A stretch of DNA of 64,000 bases, taken from NCBI RefSeq assembly GCF_003952025.1, contig NZ_QXGI01000002.1, forward strand, positions 248,001 through 312,000. Direction: 5' to 3'. Every line of letters starts with the position of its first letter. The first letter of the stretch is position 1. The notes beneath the pieces are model-generated. The model was given only the letters and a program-made list of their open reading frames with translations. It had not been told where the DNA came from and searched no databases. Below are positions 20,001 through 28,543 of this stretch, piece after piece. The translations under genes and the position numbers were made by a program. Source of the DNA: Bifidobacterium castoris (GTDB taxonomy: Bacteria; Actinomycetota; Actinomycetes; Actinomycetales; Bifidobacteriaceae).

Positions 20001-20276
20001 GGAGCGCCGTACGACGTCGTCGCCGACCGCGCCGGTGGCGTTGGCATCCGTCCTGTCGTGCCACCAGGTATGCAGATCGGATGTGTCCGCCGTGTTGGGC
20101 GTGTCCGATGGCGCTTCCTGGGCGGATGCGACGGCCGGTGCCCATGCCGAGGCCGCGGCGAACGTGACGATGGCGCATGCCGCGGCGACCGTGTTCGCCC
20201 ATGGGCGTCGCCGCCGGCGATCGAGGGGGATTCCGGGGCTCTCGTCGTCTCCGCGGCTGTCGAAACGTTGGGTCAT
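17007..20276 (-). CDS. Membrane-anchored GH49 dextranase with C-terminal glucodextranase-like module
   Basis: This 1089-residue protein has a signal peptide after an Arg run (TVAAACAIVTFAAASAWAP, then AVASAQ). The GH49 beta-helix has FGPGTYWMGSRYHAKLPSN, GAYVKGAFQF, WYWQTDGLELY and FFHANDDAIKLYHS. Asp433, Asp452 and Asp453 keep the 19-residue spacing known for the catalytic aspartates of fungal dextranase. An Ig-like segment (about 660-730) and a glucodextranase C-type module (DNGPGSYVYPADGSFNPGG, TPITNPWGGNHMSTQRF) follow. A Pro/Thr/Gln-rich spacer, a hydrophobic segment and RRRGGNRR anchor the C-terminus; no LPXTG is seen. It would cut dextran or pullulan-like alpha-glucan at the surface for the importer at 21.6-25.3 kb. 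Confidence 0.85.
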   Translation of the reverse strand: MTQRFDSRGDDESPGIPLDRRRRRPWANTVAAACAIVTFAAASAWAPAVASAQEAPSDTPNTADTSDLHTWWHDRTDANATGAVGDDVVRRSPFYSTTVRPASRPQARYDSFTYLSVPRSGEGKRGYTGEDGADFAADNNLTMSWSTFEYATDVDIDVSLDTGQTIASADQVTIRPTTLGFTTTLIDDHTVRVHVPYSADGYRFSVEFAPQLITTYNDASPGTGRLTTDPASGQTIGTEPRNAMLVFAQPMRRNNAGATADPGVPPDLSDPHVRQVTPGAVNDLDDASDITTLYFGPGTYWMGSRYHAKLPSNITRVHLAAGAYVKGAFQFLTHGSSLEVSGHGVLSGEQYPYEADTNNGYEHRSEQNANCHGSCVKMLQFESTGAPQTLTLDGVTVANPPYHSFVMYGVEDGPFAMRVNNYQQVGGWYWQTDGLELYRGTTLANSFFHANDDAIKLYHSHVRVRNTVVWKNENGPVFQWGWTPRNVEDVVVDGTSVIHNRMYWNDQKRNTCIINSASSYIDGNASNTADVTHTIRDMTISNTHVEGMANCAIRIYPLQNLERITIDGLHIESWNGLTMPAQESFFDRFTDAEGTPVRIGNQTTDGEGLLLHNYTVGGVPVIKAGDNWAHNELGRLNFDPRLYDNWDATTDGQPQGATPTLTVEGLTDGETATQRAVTVRGTTDAATVRISVNGGEEQRQAVADGAFTAAITLPDVSNSVRVCAVGTDGVMNVKRYTVYALGERIGGLTDPQGDDNGPGSYVYPADGSFNPGGFDLRTFDAYSDGDVIRFATSVQTPITNPWGGNHMSTQRFTILLSDAADADGAAGDGAPTPQLPGTNTFTRGAWRKAVVVDGRNDGARYGSGVYDADPDISRIADVSLDLIRRNTIVASVPRTAFADLDLGRAGYQVSVFSSAEDSEGIGNVRPVYSTACWDGGESCPDYVHQFRFGGGLGVPDDSPAHDSVTTDSNAIDAFTGKESQATLMDLRQPQVTFPFLRLDTANDDRPQDPKNPANGAAPPTQPTQTRQPEQTQQTTRSPQSSSERPPSDMRLSASGSATLPALAAAISAAAVGALTAAAIRRRGGNRRPH

Positions 20277-20358
20277 GCTGTGCTCTCCTTTGAGTGTGGT
20301 ATCGACGGACGCCGTCGTCCGTCGATGAGCCAGTGTATCAAAGGGAGAAAGGAATTGC

Positions 20359-20368
20359 GAAACGTTTC
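20359..20368. promoter_or_regulatory. Operator-like palindrome GAAACGTTTC
   Basis: This perfect 10-bp LacI-type palindrome lies in the gap between the GH49 gene and the LacI gene stop, about 80 bases upstream of the GH49 start codon. The LacI protein encoded at 20400 is the obvious candidate binder. Confidence 0.5.
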
Positions 20369-20399
20369 AGATGGCTTTCAGGCAAAATGCCCGAAGGTG

Positions 20400-21413
20400 T
20401 CATGCGCTGCGATTGCGGCCCGTCGATTCCCTGACGATGAGCTCCGGATCGAACAGCAGTTCGTTGCGTCGGTTGCCGGAGGTCGCGCTGCTGGGTGGAT
20501 CGAGCAGGCTGTTGACCGCGGCCCGGCAGATCTGGGGGAGCGGCTGGCGGATCGTCGTCAACGATGGCGTCATGTATTTCATCGAAGGGGAGTCGTCGAA
20601 GCCGATGATGGAGATGTCCTCCGGGATGCGCAGGCCGAGGACGGAGGCGGCGCGGATGGACCCCAGGGCCAGTTGGTCATTGGCGCAGGCGATCGCGGTG
20701 GCCCCCTGTCTGATCAGCTCCATGGCCGCCACCTGTCCGGACTCGAACCCGTATGTGGTCCAGATGGTCATGTCGTCGGGGTGGTCGATGTGGTTCGTCT
20801 GGAAGAAACGCTTGGCCGCCTCGTATTTCTGCACCGACGGGTGGTGTTTGCGGTCGCCCAGCAGCAGGCCGATGCGTTGATGCCCCAGGTCGGACAGGTG
20901 CCGCAGCGCCATCGTCATCGCCTTGGCGTCGTTGGTGCCCAGATAGACGCCCTTCATCTCGCGGTGGGCGCCGTTGAGGAAGACGAGCGGTACGTTCCTG
21001 GAGAGAAGGGGGTTGTAGGTGTCCGACGGGGAGCCCAGCGTGTCGTAGCTTCCGGCGAGGAAGATGGCGCCGGTGAGGGGCTGGTCCTGCAGCATCGTGA
21101 TGTATTGCTCCTCGGAGACGCCGGCGAGCGTGTAGCTGCAGGAGAAGGCGAGCAGGTCGCGCTGTGCCAGCAGTGTGGTGAGCATCGTGACGTATTCGGG
21201 GAAGATGGGGTTCGCGAGATCGGGGGAGATGATGGCGACGGGTTTTTTGCCATTTCGCTGCAATCTGTCTAGAGACATGCCGAGCTCGCGAATCGCGTTC
21301 ACGACGTTCTCGCGTAGTTCTTCGGAGACTCCGGGCTTCGAGTTGATGACGCGGGAGACCGTCGCGGGGCTTACCCCCGCGCGGGATGCGATGTCGGCAA
21401 GTGTAGTGCCCAT
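20400..21413 (-). CDS. LacI-family regulator of the alpha-glucan genes
   Basis: This is a 337-residue protein. The helix-turn-helix is GTTLADIASRAGVSPATVSR, then VINSKPGVSEELRENVVNAI. The effector domain contains VAIISPDLANPIFPEYVTML, AIACANDQLALGSIRAASVL and ISIIGFDDSPSMKYMTPSLT. The start at 21413 gives the usual N-terminus; the frame is open further upstream. It lies between the GH49 dextranase and the divergent importer genes, with palindromes on either side, so it is their likely repressor. Isomaltose-type sugars are the probable inducers (inference). Confidence 0.88.
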   Translation of the reverse strand: MGTTLADIASRAGVSPATVSRVINSKPGVSEELRENVVNAIRELGMSLDRLQRNGKKPVAIISPDLANPIFPEYVTMLTTLLAQRDLLAFSCSYTLAGVSEEQYITMLQDQPLTGAIFLAGSYDTLGSPSDTYNPLLSRNVPLVFLNGAHREMKGVYLGTNDAKAMTMALRHLSDLGHQRIGLLLGDRKHHPSVQKYEAAKRFFQTNHIDHPDDMTIWTTYGFESGQVAAMELIRQGATAIACANDQLALGSIRAASVLGLRIPEDISIIGFDDSPSMKYMTPSLTTIRQPLPQICRAAVNSLLDPPSSATSGNRRNELLFDPELIVRESTGRNRSA

Positions 21414-21534
21414 GAGGATTCTCCATCCGTGCCGGATCTCGATGAGACGTTGGATGTGATGACCTAACAAAGTGTATTACGCCGGCGTCCTCGCCTTGTT
21501 CGACAAGAGTGAAACACTTTGAAAGATTAAGGAA

Positions 21535-21548
21535 ATCTTTCGAAAGAT
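21535..21548. promoter_or_regulatory. Operator ATCTTTCGAAAGAT at importer promoter
   Basis: This perfect 14-bp palindrome is followed closely by a TATAGT -10-like box at 21551. A related word, CACTTTGAAAGATT, lies about 20 bases upstream. It is the probable site for the LacI protein encoded at 20400 to control the divergent importer operon. Confidence 0.65.
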
Positions 21549-21641
21549 GTTATAGTTGGGAGCACCCGCACGGAGCTGGGGCCTTCCGGATGGCTGTGCG
21601 GGGAACGTATACGGGACGAAGAATCAAGGAGGATGCTTCGG

Positions 21642-23288
21642 ATGTTCGGTAAAAACAAAGTACTGAAGGCAACGGCGCTGACATGCGCGTTGCTGATGCC
21701 GCTGTCCGCATGCGGCGGCGGCTCCAATACCACCGCCGACGGCAAGCCGATCCTCACCGTTCAGGTGGTCAAGGACGCTCGCGCGATCAAGATGTCCGAG
21801 ATGGGCTGGACGAAGGATCTGGAAAAGGCCTGCGGCTGCTCCATCCAATGGCAGGACGTCGCCGCGTCCTCCTGGGACCAGCAGCGTCAGGCATCGCTCG
21901 CCGCGGGAGAGGTCGCCGATGTGACCATCAGCGGCTTTGGCTCGGGGGACATGGGGGAATACGGCAGTCTGTTCCTGGATCTGAAACCGGAGATGGACAA
22001 GATGCCGAACATGAGCAAGCTGTTCGAGGCGGAGCCGTACGCCCGCGCCATCTCCACGACCACCGACGGCAAGATCCTCGGCGGACCGAGCGTCGCGCGC
22101 GGCGCCGCCAGAACCAGCAACCACATGTTCATCAACAAGCAGTGGCTGGACAAACTGGGGCTGAGCGTCCCCACCACATGGGATGAACTCGCCGACGTGC
22201 TCAAGGCGTTCAAGGACCGCGATCCCAACGGCAACGGGAAGGCCGATGAGATCCCCATGGATTTCAACGCTCCGAGCACCGGCGGCTTCGGCCTGTTCCA
22301 GCCGAACGTGTTGTTGGCGAGCTCCGGCATCACGGTGCCGAACGGCCCTCTCGGCATGTACGTCAAGGACGGGAAGGTACACAACTACCTGACCGATACG
22401 CGCTATCGCGATCTAATCGTGTATCTGCATGAACTGTGGGCGGCGGGCGTGATCTCCTCTGACGCGTTCACGCATGACTGGTCCAAGTACACCGGTACCG
22501 CCAAGGGCGAAGGCAAGACCGCAATCGTCGGATTCACATGGATGTGGACGCCGTCGGATATCTTCGGGCCGGAACTCGGCGATCAATACATCACGATTCC
22601 GTCGCTCAAGCAGCATGCGGACCAGAAGGAACCGCCGGTATGGGCCTATAACGGCGACGACCTCGCCTATCAGGCGGACCGTATCGTCGTCTCCGCCAAG
22701 GTCTCGAACAAGGATGCGGCGCTGAAGTTCGTCGATGCGTTCTACAGCCCCGATATCTCCGTCCAGGCGCGTTTCGGAACCTTCGGCACCGCCGTGCGGC
22801 GCAATGGGGAGAACGACTACACGATCCTCGATCCGCCGGAAGGCCATGACAACGCGGCTGACTGGCAGTTCTACCAGTCGTTGGCGGATGGCGCGCCGGG
22901 ATGGCTCAGCGATGACATGAAACTCGGTCTTCCCTCCATCCACACCGAAGTGGTGCCGGTGGACGCGGTCTACGACGAGGACTACAGCCATGTGGATTTC
23001 GACAACGACATCCTGTATTCGAACATGCCGATGACGCCCGAACAGACCAGCAGGATGAACGCGAACAACACCGGTATCACACAGGGCGCGATGAGCAAGT
23101 TCGCGCAATGGGTGACCAAGGGAGGCGTGGAACAGGAATGGGATGCCTACGTCGAAAACCTGAAGAAGAACAAGCTCGACGAGAACATCGAAATCGAGCA
23201 GCAGGTCTACGACGCGTTCAAGAAGAACATGGGCATGATCAAAGTCAACCTGAACAGTCGCGCGGAGAAGACGGCGCAGTCTGAATGA
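21642..23288 (+). CDS. LplA-like sugar-binding lipoprotein
   Basis: This is a 548-residue lipoprotein with lipobox LSAC (Cys24), of the large LplA/YtcQ-type binding-protein group. Blocks are KDLEKACGCSIQWQDVAASS, FINKQWLDKLGLSVPTTWDE, FKDRDPNGNGKADEIPMDF and IVGFTWMWTPSDIFG. The start at 21642 (MFGKNKVLK) has AGGAGG nine bases upstream; an ATG at 21633 directly abuts that site. It captures oligosaccharide, probably isomalto-oligosaccharides from the GH49 enzyme, for the two permeases downstream. A hairpin after its stop likely lowers permease expression. Confidence 0.9.
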   Translation: MFGKNKVLKATALTCALLMPLSACGGGSNTTADGKPILTVQVVKDARAIKMSEMGWTKDLEKACGCSIQWQDVAASSWDQQRQASLAAGEVADVTISGFGSGDMGEYGSLFLDLKPEMDKMPNMSKLFEAEPYARAISTTTDGKILGGPSVARGAARTSNHMFINKQWLDKLGLSVPTTWDELADVLKAFKDRDPNGNGKADEIPMDFNAPSTGGFGLFQPNVLLASSGITVPNGPLGMYVKDGKVHNYLTDTRYRDLIVYLHELWAAGVISSDAFTHDWSKYTGTAKGEGKTAIVGFTWMWTPSDIFGPELGDQYITIPSLKQHADQKEPPVWAYNGDDLAYQADRIVVSAKVSNKDAALKFVDAFYSPDISVQARFGTFGTAVRRNGENDYTILDPPEGHDNAADWQFYQSLADGAPGWLSDDMKLGLPSIHTEVVPVDAVYDEDYSHVDFDNDILYSNMPMTPEQTSRMNANNTGITQGAMSKFAQWVTKGGVEQEWDAYVENLKKNKLDENIEIEQQVYDAFKKNMGMIKVNLNSRAEKTAQSE

Positions 23289-23298
23289 TGCGTCCGAC

Positions 23299-23334
23299 GC
23301 AGACGGGGCGGCCCGGACAGGACGCCCCGTCTGC
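23299..23334 (+). terminator. Hairpin between binding protein and permeases
   Basis: GCAGACGGGGCG and CGCCCCGTCTGC form a 12-bp stem with a 12-base loop. With no promoter evident downstream, it probably acts as a partial terminator setting the ratio of binding protein to permease. Confidence 0.65.
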
Positions 23335-23402
23335 GCTCCAGCCGCCCTGACGGTCTTCAGCAAGCGGCTGGGACATGGGATTTTCAATGAAACGAGGAAC
23401 GT

Positions 23403-24362
23403 ATGAGTGCGAGCGCAAGTGGCCGGCCGATGGTCGTCGACAACGTGGAGGAGCGCAGGAAGGCGCCTTTGTGGAGGAGGCTGCGAAGACATTTCCAGCT
23501 GTATTGGCAGCTGTGGGCGTTGGTGCTGCCCGCGATTGTGTTCATTGTGGTGTTCGCCTACATACCGATGTACGGCGTGCAGCTCGCGTTCCGCCGATAC
23601 GACATCACGAAGGGCCTGACCGGCGGCCAGTGGGTGGGATTCCAATACTTCAGGCAGTTCTTCAATGATCCGCTGTTCGGCGAGATCATCACGAACACGT
23701 TCCGCATCAGTCTATGGACGCTGACGATGGGGTTCATCGCGCCGATCCTGCTGGCGTTGCTCATCAACCAGATCGGTGGTGCGAAGATCAAGGGATTCGT
23801 GCAGACCATCACCTACATGCCACACTTCATCTCCACCGTGGTCATGGTCTCGATGATCCAGATCTTCCTGCAGCCAGGCAATGGCCTGCTTGGACGATTC
23901 CTCGGCCGTGAAAGCATGATGGGCAATCCGAAGGCCTTCGCGCAGATCTACTGGATCTCCGAGGTGTGGCAGCATATGGGATGGAACTGCATCATCTACC
24001 TCGCCGCATTGTCCTCCGTGGACCTGGCGCTGTACGAGGCCGCGAAGATCGATGGCGCAAACCGTCTGCAGCTGATTCGCTACGTCGACATCCCGACGAT
24101 CATGCCCACCGTCGGCGTGCTGCTCATCCTGAACATGGGTTCCGTGTTGGGCGTCGGATTCGAGAAGGTGTGGCTGATGCAGAACACGCTGAACATCACG
24201 GCGTCCGAGGTGATTTCCACCTATACATACCGCATAGGCATCCTTGACAACCAGTTCTCGTATTCCACCGCGATCGGTCTGTTCAATTCGGTGGTGAACT
24301 TCGTCTTCCTGGTGATAGCCAACGCCATCGCGCGGCGCACCAGCGACACCAGTATCTTCTAG
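23403..24362 (+). CDS. LplB-like sugar ABC transporter permease
   Basis: This is a 319-residue membrane protein. Its N-terminal block LVLPAIVFIVVFAYIPMYGVQ, then LAFRRYD, is diagnostic for the LplB/YteP group. ITYMPHFISTVVMVSMIQIF and the EAA loop YEAAKIDGANRLQLIRYVDI, then PTIMPTVGVLLIL, follow. GAGGAACGT precedes the ATG. It forms the channel with the gene ten bases downstream and receives substrate from the lipoprotein at 21642. Confidence 0.92.
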   Translation: MSASASGRPMVVDNVEERRKAPLWRRLRRHFQLYWQLWALVLPAIVFIVVFAYIPMYGVQLAFRRYDITKGLTGGQWVGFQYFRQFFNDPLFGEIITNTFRISLWTLTMGFIAPILLALLINQIGGAKIKGFVQTITYMPHFISTVVMVSMIQIFLQPGNGLLGRFLGRESMMGNPKAFAQIYWISEVWQHMGWNCIIYLAALSSVDLALYEAAKIDGANRLQLIRYVDIPTIMPTVGVLLILNMGSVLGVGFEKVWLMQNTLNITASEVISTYTYRIGILDNQFSYSTAIGLFNSVVNFVFLVIANAIARRTSDTSIF

Positions 24363-24372
24363 GAGGACCCGC

Positions 24373-25296
24373 ATGGCATTCACAAGGCATAAAGGCGTAT
24401 CCGCCAGCCATCCCAAACGCCAGAAGAAGACGCCGTCGGACGTGGTGTTCGAAGTGGTGCTCGCCATCATCATCGTGGTGATTCTTCTGGTGATCCTCTA
24501 TCCGCTGTGGTTCGTCATCATCGCATCGTTCTCCGATCCAGCCGCCGTGGCGACCGGGCAGGTGACGCTGCTGCCGAAAGGATTCAGTCTGGGCGGCTAT
24601 GCGAAGATCCTCGCGGACACCCGCATCTGGATCGGCTATCGCAATACCATCATCTATACGCTGTTGGGCACGGCCGTCAACCTGGCGGTCACCATTCCGG
24701 CTGCATTCGCCATGTCGAGGCGCGAATTCAAGCCGAGGCGCATCATCATGTTCCTGTTCGCCTTCACGATGTTCTTCAGCGGCGGCCTGATCCCCAGCTA
24801 TCTGCTGATGAAGCAGCTGGGGCTGCTCAACAGCATCTGGGTGTTCATCCTGCCGGGGGCCTTCGGCGTCTACAACATGATCATCGCCAGATCCTTCTTC
24901 GAAAGCTCCATCCCCGAGGAACTGTATGATTCGGCGCGTGTGGACGGCACATCCTACTTCGGCTTCTTCTTCCGCATCGTGTTGCCGTTGTCGAGTGCCA
25001 TCATCGCCGTGATCGCGCTGTACTGCTTCGTGGGGCATTGGAACGATTACTTCACCGGTCTGATCTACATCCGCGATCAGGACAAGCAGCCGCTGCAGAA
25101 CATCCTGCAGATGATTCTGCTGGCGAACCAGACGGAGCATGGAGGCGCCTCCATGTCCGCACTGCAGTCGCAGAACTTCGCGGATCAGATCAAATTCGGC
25201 ATCATCATCGTATCCACGCTGCCGCTCATGGTCATCTACCCGTTCCTGCAGAAGTACTTCAACAAGGGCGTGATGATCGGGGCGGTCAAGGGATGA
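24373..25296 (+). CDS. LplC/YtcP-like sugar ABC transporter permease
   Basis: This is a 307-residue membrane protein with a strong AGGAGG site before the ATG. Characteristic stretches are VILLVILYPLWFVIIASFSD, AMSRREFKPRRIIMFLFAFT, GGLIPSYLLMKQLGLLNS, the EAA-type loop ELYDSARVDGTSYFGFFFRI and the end KYFNKGVMIGAVKG. It completes the importer with the preceding permease. No ATPase gene is linked, as in the first importer. Confidence 0.92.
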   Translation: MAFTRHKGVSASHPKRQKKTPSDVVFEVVLAIIIVVILLVILYPLWFVIIASFSDPAAVATGQVTLLPKGFSLGGYAKILADTRIWIGYRNTIIYTLLGTAVNLAVTIPAAFAMSRREFKPRRIIMFLFAFTMFFSGGLIPSYLLMKQLGLLNSIWVFILPGAFGVYNMIIARSFFESSIPEELYDSARVDGTSYFGFFFRIVLPLSSAIIAVIALYCFVGHWNDYFTGLIYIRDQDKQPLQNILQMILLANQTEHGGASMSALQSQNFADQIKFGIIIVSTLPLMVIYPFLQKYFNKGVMIGAVKG

Positions 25297-25314
25297 CGGC
25301 GATGCCTCCGACGG

Positions 25315-25974
25315 ATGGGAACGGGTGGTCCGATGCAACGATTCGCTCTCGGATATGAGCGCCTCGCCAGGGTGGTCATGCTCGTCGCCGTGGTGCATGT
25401 GGCCGTCCTCGCGTATACGATCTGCGGTCTGGTGGCGTTCGGGCTGTTCCCGTCGATCGGAGCCGCCTTCGCCACCTATCGCCGATGGCTCATGTCCGAG
25501 GACCGTTCGTGGGGCATACGCCAGATCTGGGCCGCTTTCCATGCCGCCTGGCGCACCGACCTGCGGGCGGCCAATATGTTCGGCTGGCTGCTGGCCATAC
25601 CCGGGCTGCTGCTGCTCTGGGAATACTGGTTCGTGCAGCATAACGACTTGGGGCAGCCGGGGATCGTGGCCTCAGGGGTGCTGTTCGTGGTCAACCTGGT
25701 GTATCTGCTCATGACGTGTGTGGGTTGGGCGGTGCGCTCGCATTACGCCGAACGGATCGGCTGGGTCGTCCGTATGTCCGCATCGATGGTGGTCGCACGG
25801 CCGCTGTGTTCGCTGTTCATCGTGCTGCTGCTCATCACCATCGGTTTCGCATACTATACGTGGCCCGGACTCGCGGCGGCCTTGGGCGTCGCCGTGCCGA
25901 TCTTCGCCATCATGGCCGCGGTCTATGCGTGGGGAGGCCTTCCCGGCATGAGCGTCCACGACGGCCAGGCATAA
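25315..25974 (+). CDS. DUF624 (YesL-like) membrane protein
   Basis: This 219-residue protein has about five hydrophobic helices and the DUF624 pattern: GLVAFGLFPSIGAAFATYRR near the N-terminus, followed by WGIRQIWAAFHAAWRTDLRA. YesL proteins regularly accompany LplABC-type importers in polysaccharide loci; their role is not established. A second in-frame ATG at 25333 (MQRFALGYERLA) may be the real start. It sits 18 bases after the permease and 31 before the GH31 gene, in one operon. Confidence 0.82.
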   Translation: MGTGGPMQRFALGYERLARVVMLVAVVHVAVLAYTICGLVAFGLFPSIGAAFATYRRWLMSEDRSWGIRQIWAAFHAAWRTDLRAANMFGWLLAIPGLLLLWEYWFVQHNDLGQPGIVASGVLFVVNLVYLLMTCVGWAVRSHYAERIGWVVRMSASMVVARPLCSLFIVLLLITIGFAYYTWPGLAAALGVAVPIFAIMAAVYAWGGLPGMSVHDGQA

Positions 25975-26005
25975 AGAACGTCTATATACAAACTGTGGAG
26001 AAGAC

Positions 26006-28534
26006 ATGGCATACGAAGCGTTCCGGAATCTCACGGAGGGATCGCGCCTGATACCGCCGAGCGACCGCATCGTGATGGGCGAAGGGTGGCGCGTGAGCGT
26101 GCTCACCGATGCGCTCATCCGCCTCGAATGGTCGCGGGACGGCGTCTTCGAGGACGGCGCGACCCAGATGGTGGTCAACCGCGATCTGGGCAGAGCCGTT
26201 CAGGCGCAGATCACGCGGCGGGGCGACGGCGTCGTCGTCGAGACGTCCGCGCTGCGGCTTGAATACGATGGCGCCCCGTTCAGCCGGGAAGGACTGTCCA
26301 TCGTCGTCAAAGGCGTACCGGGGAGCCAGCATAACACCTGGCATTATGGGGATGTCCCGCGCGGGAACCTCAAGGGCACCGCCCGGACGTTGGACGGAGC
26401 CGACGGCGGTGTCGACCTTGGCGAAGGGATCCTGTCGCGTGACGGATGGAGCGTGCTGGACGATTCGTCCGGCAATGTGCTGCGGAGCGTCGATGAGGTG
26501 AACGGACAGCCCAACGTCTTCGGCACATGGCCGATGAGGCGTGAGCATCCCCAGACCGACCTGTACTTCTTCGGCTATGGGCTGCGTTTCATCGAGGCGA
26601 TCGACGACTTCCACCGGCTCACAGGGCCGGTGCCGTTGCTGCCCCGATGGGCGCTCGGCAACTGGTGGAGCCGCTTCCACCGGTATACGCAGTCCGAATA
26701 TCTCACGTTGATGGATCGTTTTCGGGATGAGGGCATGCCGTTCACCGTCGCGGTGCTGGATATGGACTGGCACATAACCGACGTGGACGCGGAATACGGT
26801 TCCGGCTGGACCGGCTACACATGGAACCGCGAGCTGTTCCCCGACCCGGGGCGGCTGTTGGTCGATCTGCATCGACGTGGGCTGAAGGTGACGCTCAATG
26901 AGCATCCGCGCGATGGCATCCGCGCATTCGAGGATGAATATGTCCCGATGGCGCGGGACATGGGCGTCGACCCCTCCTCCGGCGCCGCGGTGAACTTCGA
27001 TCCGGCGAACCCGCGGTTCATGGACGCCTATCTGCGCATGCATGACCGCATCGCCGCGGATGGCGTGGACTTCTGGTGGATTGATTGGCAGCAGGGCGCG
27101 GTGACCCGTCAGCCCGGGCTCGATCCGCTCTGGATGCTCAACCATATGCAATACCTCGCTTCGACGCAGTCCGGACGTTGGCCGTTGACGTTCAGCCGTT
27201 ATGCGGGAATCGGCTCGCATCGCTATCCGATAGGGTTCTCCGGGGATACCGTCGTGTCGTGGCAGTCACTGGACTTCCAGCCCCGGTTCACGGCGACCGC
27301 GTCGAATATAGGGTATGGATGGTGGAGCCATGACATCGGCGGCCATATGTACGGCGTCCGTGACGACGAGCTCGAGGCGCGTTGGTACCAGTACGGGGCG
27401 TTCAGCCCGATATGCAGACTTCATTCGAGCTGCTCGATGTTCGGAGGCAAGGAGCCGTGGAATTTCGCGCAACCCGCGCGATCCGTCATGACCGGGGCGT
27501 TGCGGCTGCGGCACGCGCTCATCCCGTATCTGCATTCGATGAATTACCGCGCCGCCTTCGAATCGCGTCCGCTGGTCGAACCGATGTACTGGGAATATCC
27601 GCAATGCGATGCCGCATACGATTATGCGAACGAGTACCGGTTCGGCAGCGAACTGGTCGTGGCCCCCGCGACGCGGCGTATCGAGAAGGCCTGTGCGCGC
27701 TCGCGGACCGATCTGTGGCTTCCGCACGGCGATTGGTTCGATTTCTTCGATGGCCGGCGCTACCGTGCCGACGAGGCGGACGGACGGCGTCTGTCGGTAT
27801 GGCGGTCGCTTGATCATTACCCGGTGTTCGCGAGATCCGGCGCCATCGTTCCCATGCAATGCGTCCCGGACGGAACGGGGCGGCGTGCGTGGAATTCGAC
27901 GGATAATCCGCGCCGTCTTCGTGTGCTTGCATTCCCCGGTGACGGCGAGTTCGTCATGATTGAGGACCGCGGCGATTGGGAGACGGCGCAGGACGGGCAT
28001 GTCGCGTCGACCCGGATGGAGCAGATCTGGGATGAGGACGGCGGCGTGTTCTTCATCGTCGATGCCGTCTGCGGGGCGGCGCGCACGGCGCCGCCATACC
28101 GGGATTGGACCATCGTGCTGCGGGGGGTGGAGTTTGCGGAATCCGGCGTGCCCGATCGGCGCGGGCAAGCCGATCATGTCACGGTTCGACTGGGCGGCCT
28201 TCCCTGCCCTGCGACGGTGGCGTACGACAGGGCCACGCTGTCCTTGAGCGTGGCCGTGCGTGATGTGCCGAGTTCCGATATGCTGTGGCTGCATATCCCC
28301 AGCAGTCTGATTTCGCTTGCGGACAACCCCGTCGAGGAGGATGTGCGTGGCCTGCTGATGTCGGCGCAGATGTCGAACGTCGGCAAGGATCTGGCATATG
28401 ATGCCCTGATGCGTCAGGGGAAGCTTGGTCTGGCCACCTTGCGCGCCTACGGCGGGGCGGGCGCAGAAGACGAGGGTGAGGCGTATGTGCCGGACGGCGT
28501 GATGGCGGCGCTCGAGGAGATCATGCTGCGCTAA
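26006..28534 (+). CDS. GH31 alpha-glucosidase
   Basis: This 842-residue cytoplasmic enzyme starts MAYEAFRNLTEGSRLIPPSD. The N-terminal beta-sandwich is followed by a TIM barrel with FTVAVLDMDWHITDVD, VDFWWIDWQQG (nucleophile Asp360) and GFSGDTVVSW (acid/base Asp414). DIGGHMYG and FSPICRLHSS follow. GGAG precedes the ATG. As the last gene of the LplABC operon, it probably hydrolyses imported isomalto- or other alpha-gluco-oligosaccharides to glucose. Alpha-xylosidase activity cannot be excluded from the motifs alone. Confidence 0.88.
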   Translation: MAYEAFRNLTEGSRLIPPSDRIVMGEGWRVSVLTDALIRLEWSRDGVFEDGATQMVVNRDLGRAVQAQITRRGDGVVVETSALRLEYDGAPFSREGLSIVVKGVPGSQHNTWHYGDVPRGNLKGTARTLDGADGGVDLGEGILSRDGWSVLDDSSGNVLRSVDEVNGQPNVFGTWPMRREHPQTDLYFFGYGLRFIEAIDDFHRLTGPVPLLPRWALGNWWSRFHRYTQSEYLTLMDRFRDEGMPFTVAVLDMDWHITDVDAEYGSGWTGYTWNRELFPDPGRLLVDLHRRGLKVTLNEHPRDGIRAFEDEYVPMARDMGVDPSSGAAVNFDPANPRFMDAYLRMHDRIAADGVDFWWIDWQQGAVTRQPGLDPLWMLNHMQYLASTQSGRWPLTFSRYAGIGSHRYPIGFSGDTVVSWQSLDFQPRFTATASNIGYGWWSHDIGGHMYGVRDDELEARWYQYGAFSPICRLHSSCSMFGGKEPWNFAQPARSVMTGALRLRHALIPYLHSMNYRAAFESRPLVEPMYWEYPQCDAAYDYANEYRFGSELVVAPATRRIEKACARSRTDLWLPHGDWFDFFDGRRYRADEADGRRLSVWRSLDHYPVFARSGAIVPMQCVPDGTGRRAWNSTDNPRRLRVLAFPGDGEFVMIEDRGDWETAQDGHVASTRMEQIWDEDGGVFFIVDAVCGAARTAPPYRDWTIVLRGVEFAESGVPDRRGQADHVTVRLGGLPCPATVAYDRATLSLSVAVRDVPSSDMLWLHIPSSLISLADNPVEEDVRGLLMSAQMSNVGKDLAYDALMRQGKLGLATLRAYGGAGAEDEGEAYVPDGVMAALEEIMLR

Positions 28535-28543
28535 TCCATGCGG

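Noticed and set aside
19161-21272. Plus-strand frame spanning the GH49 and LacI genes
   Set aside because: It crosses two well-supported minus-strand genes and the control region between them.
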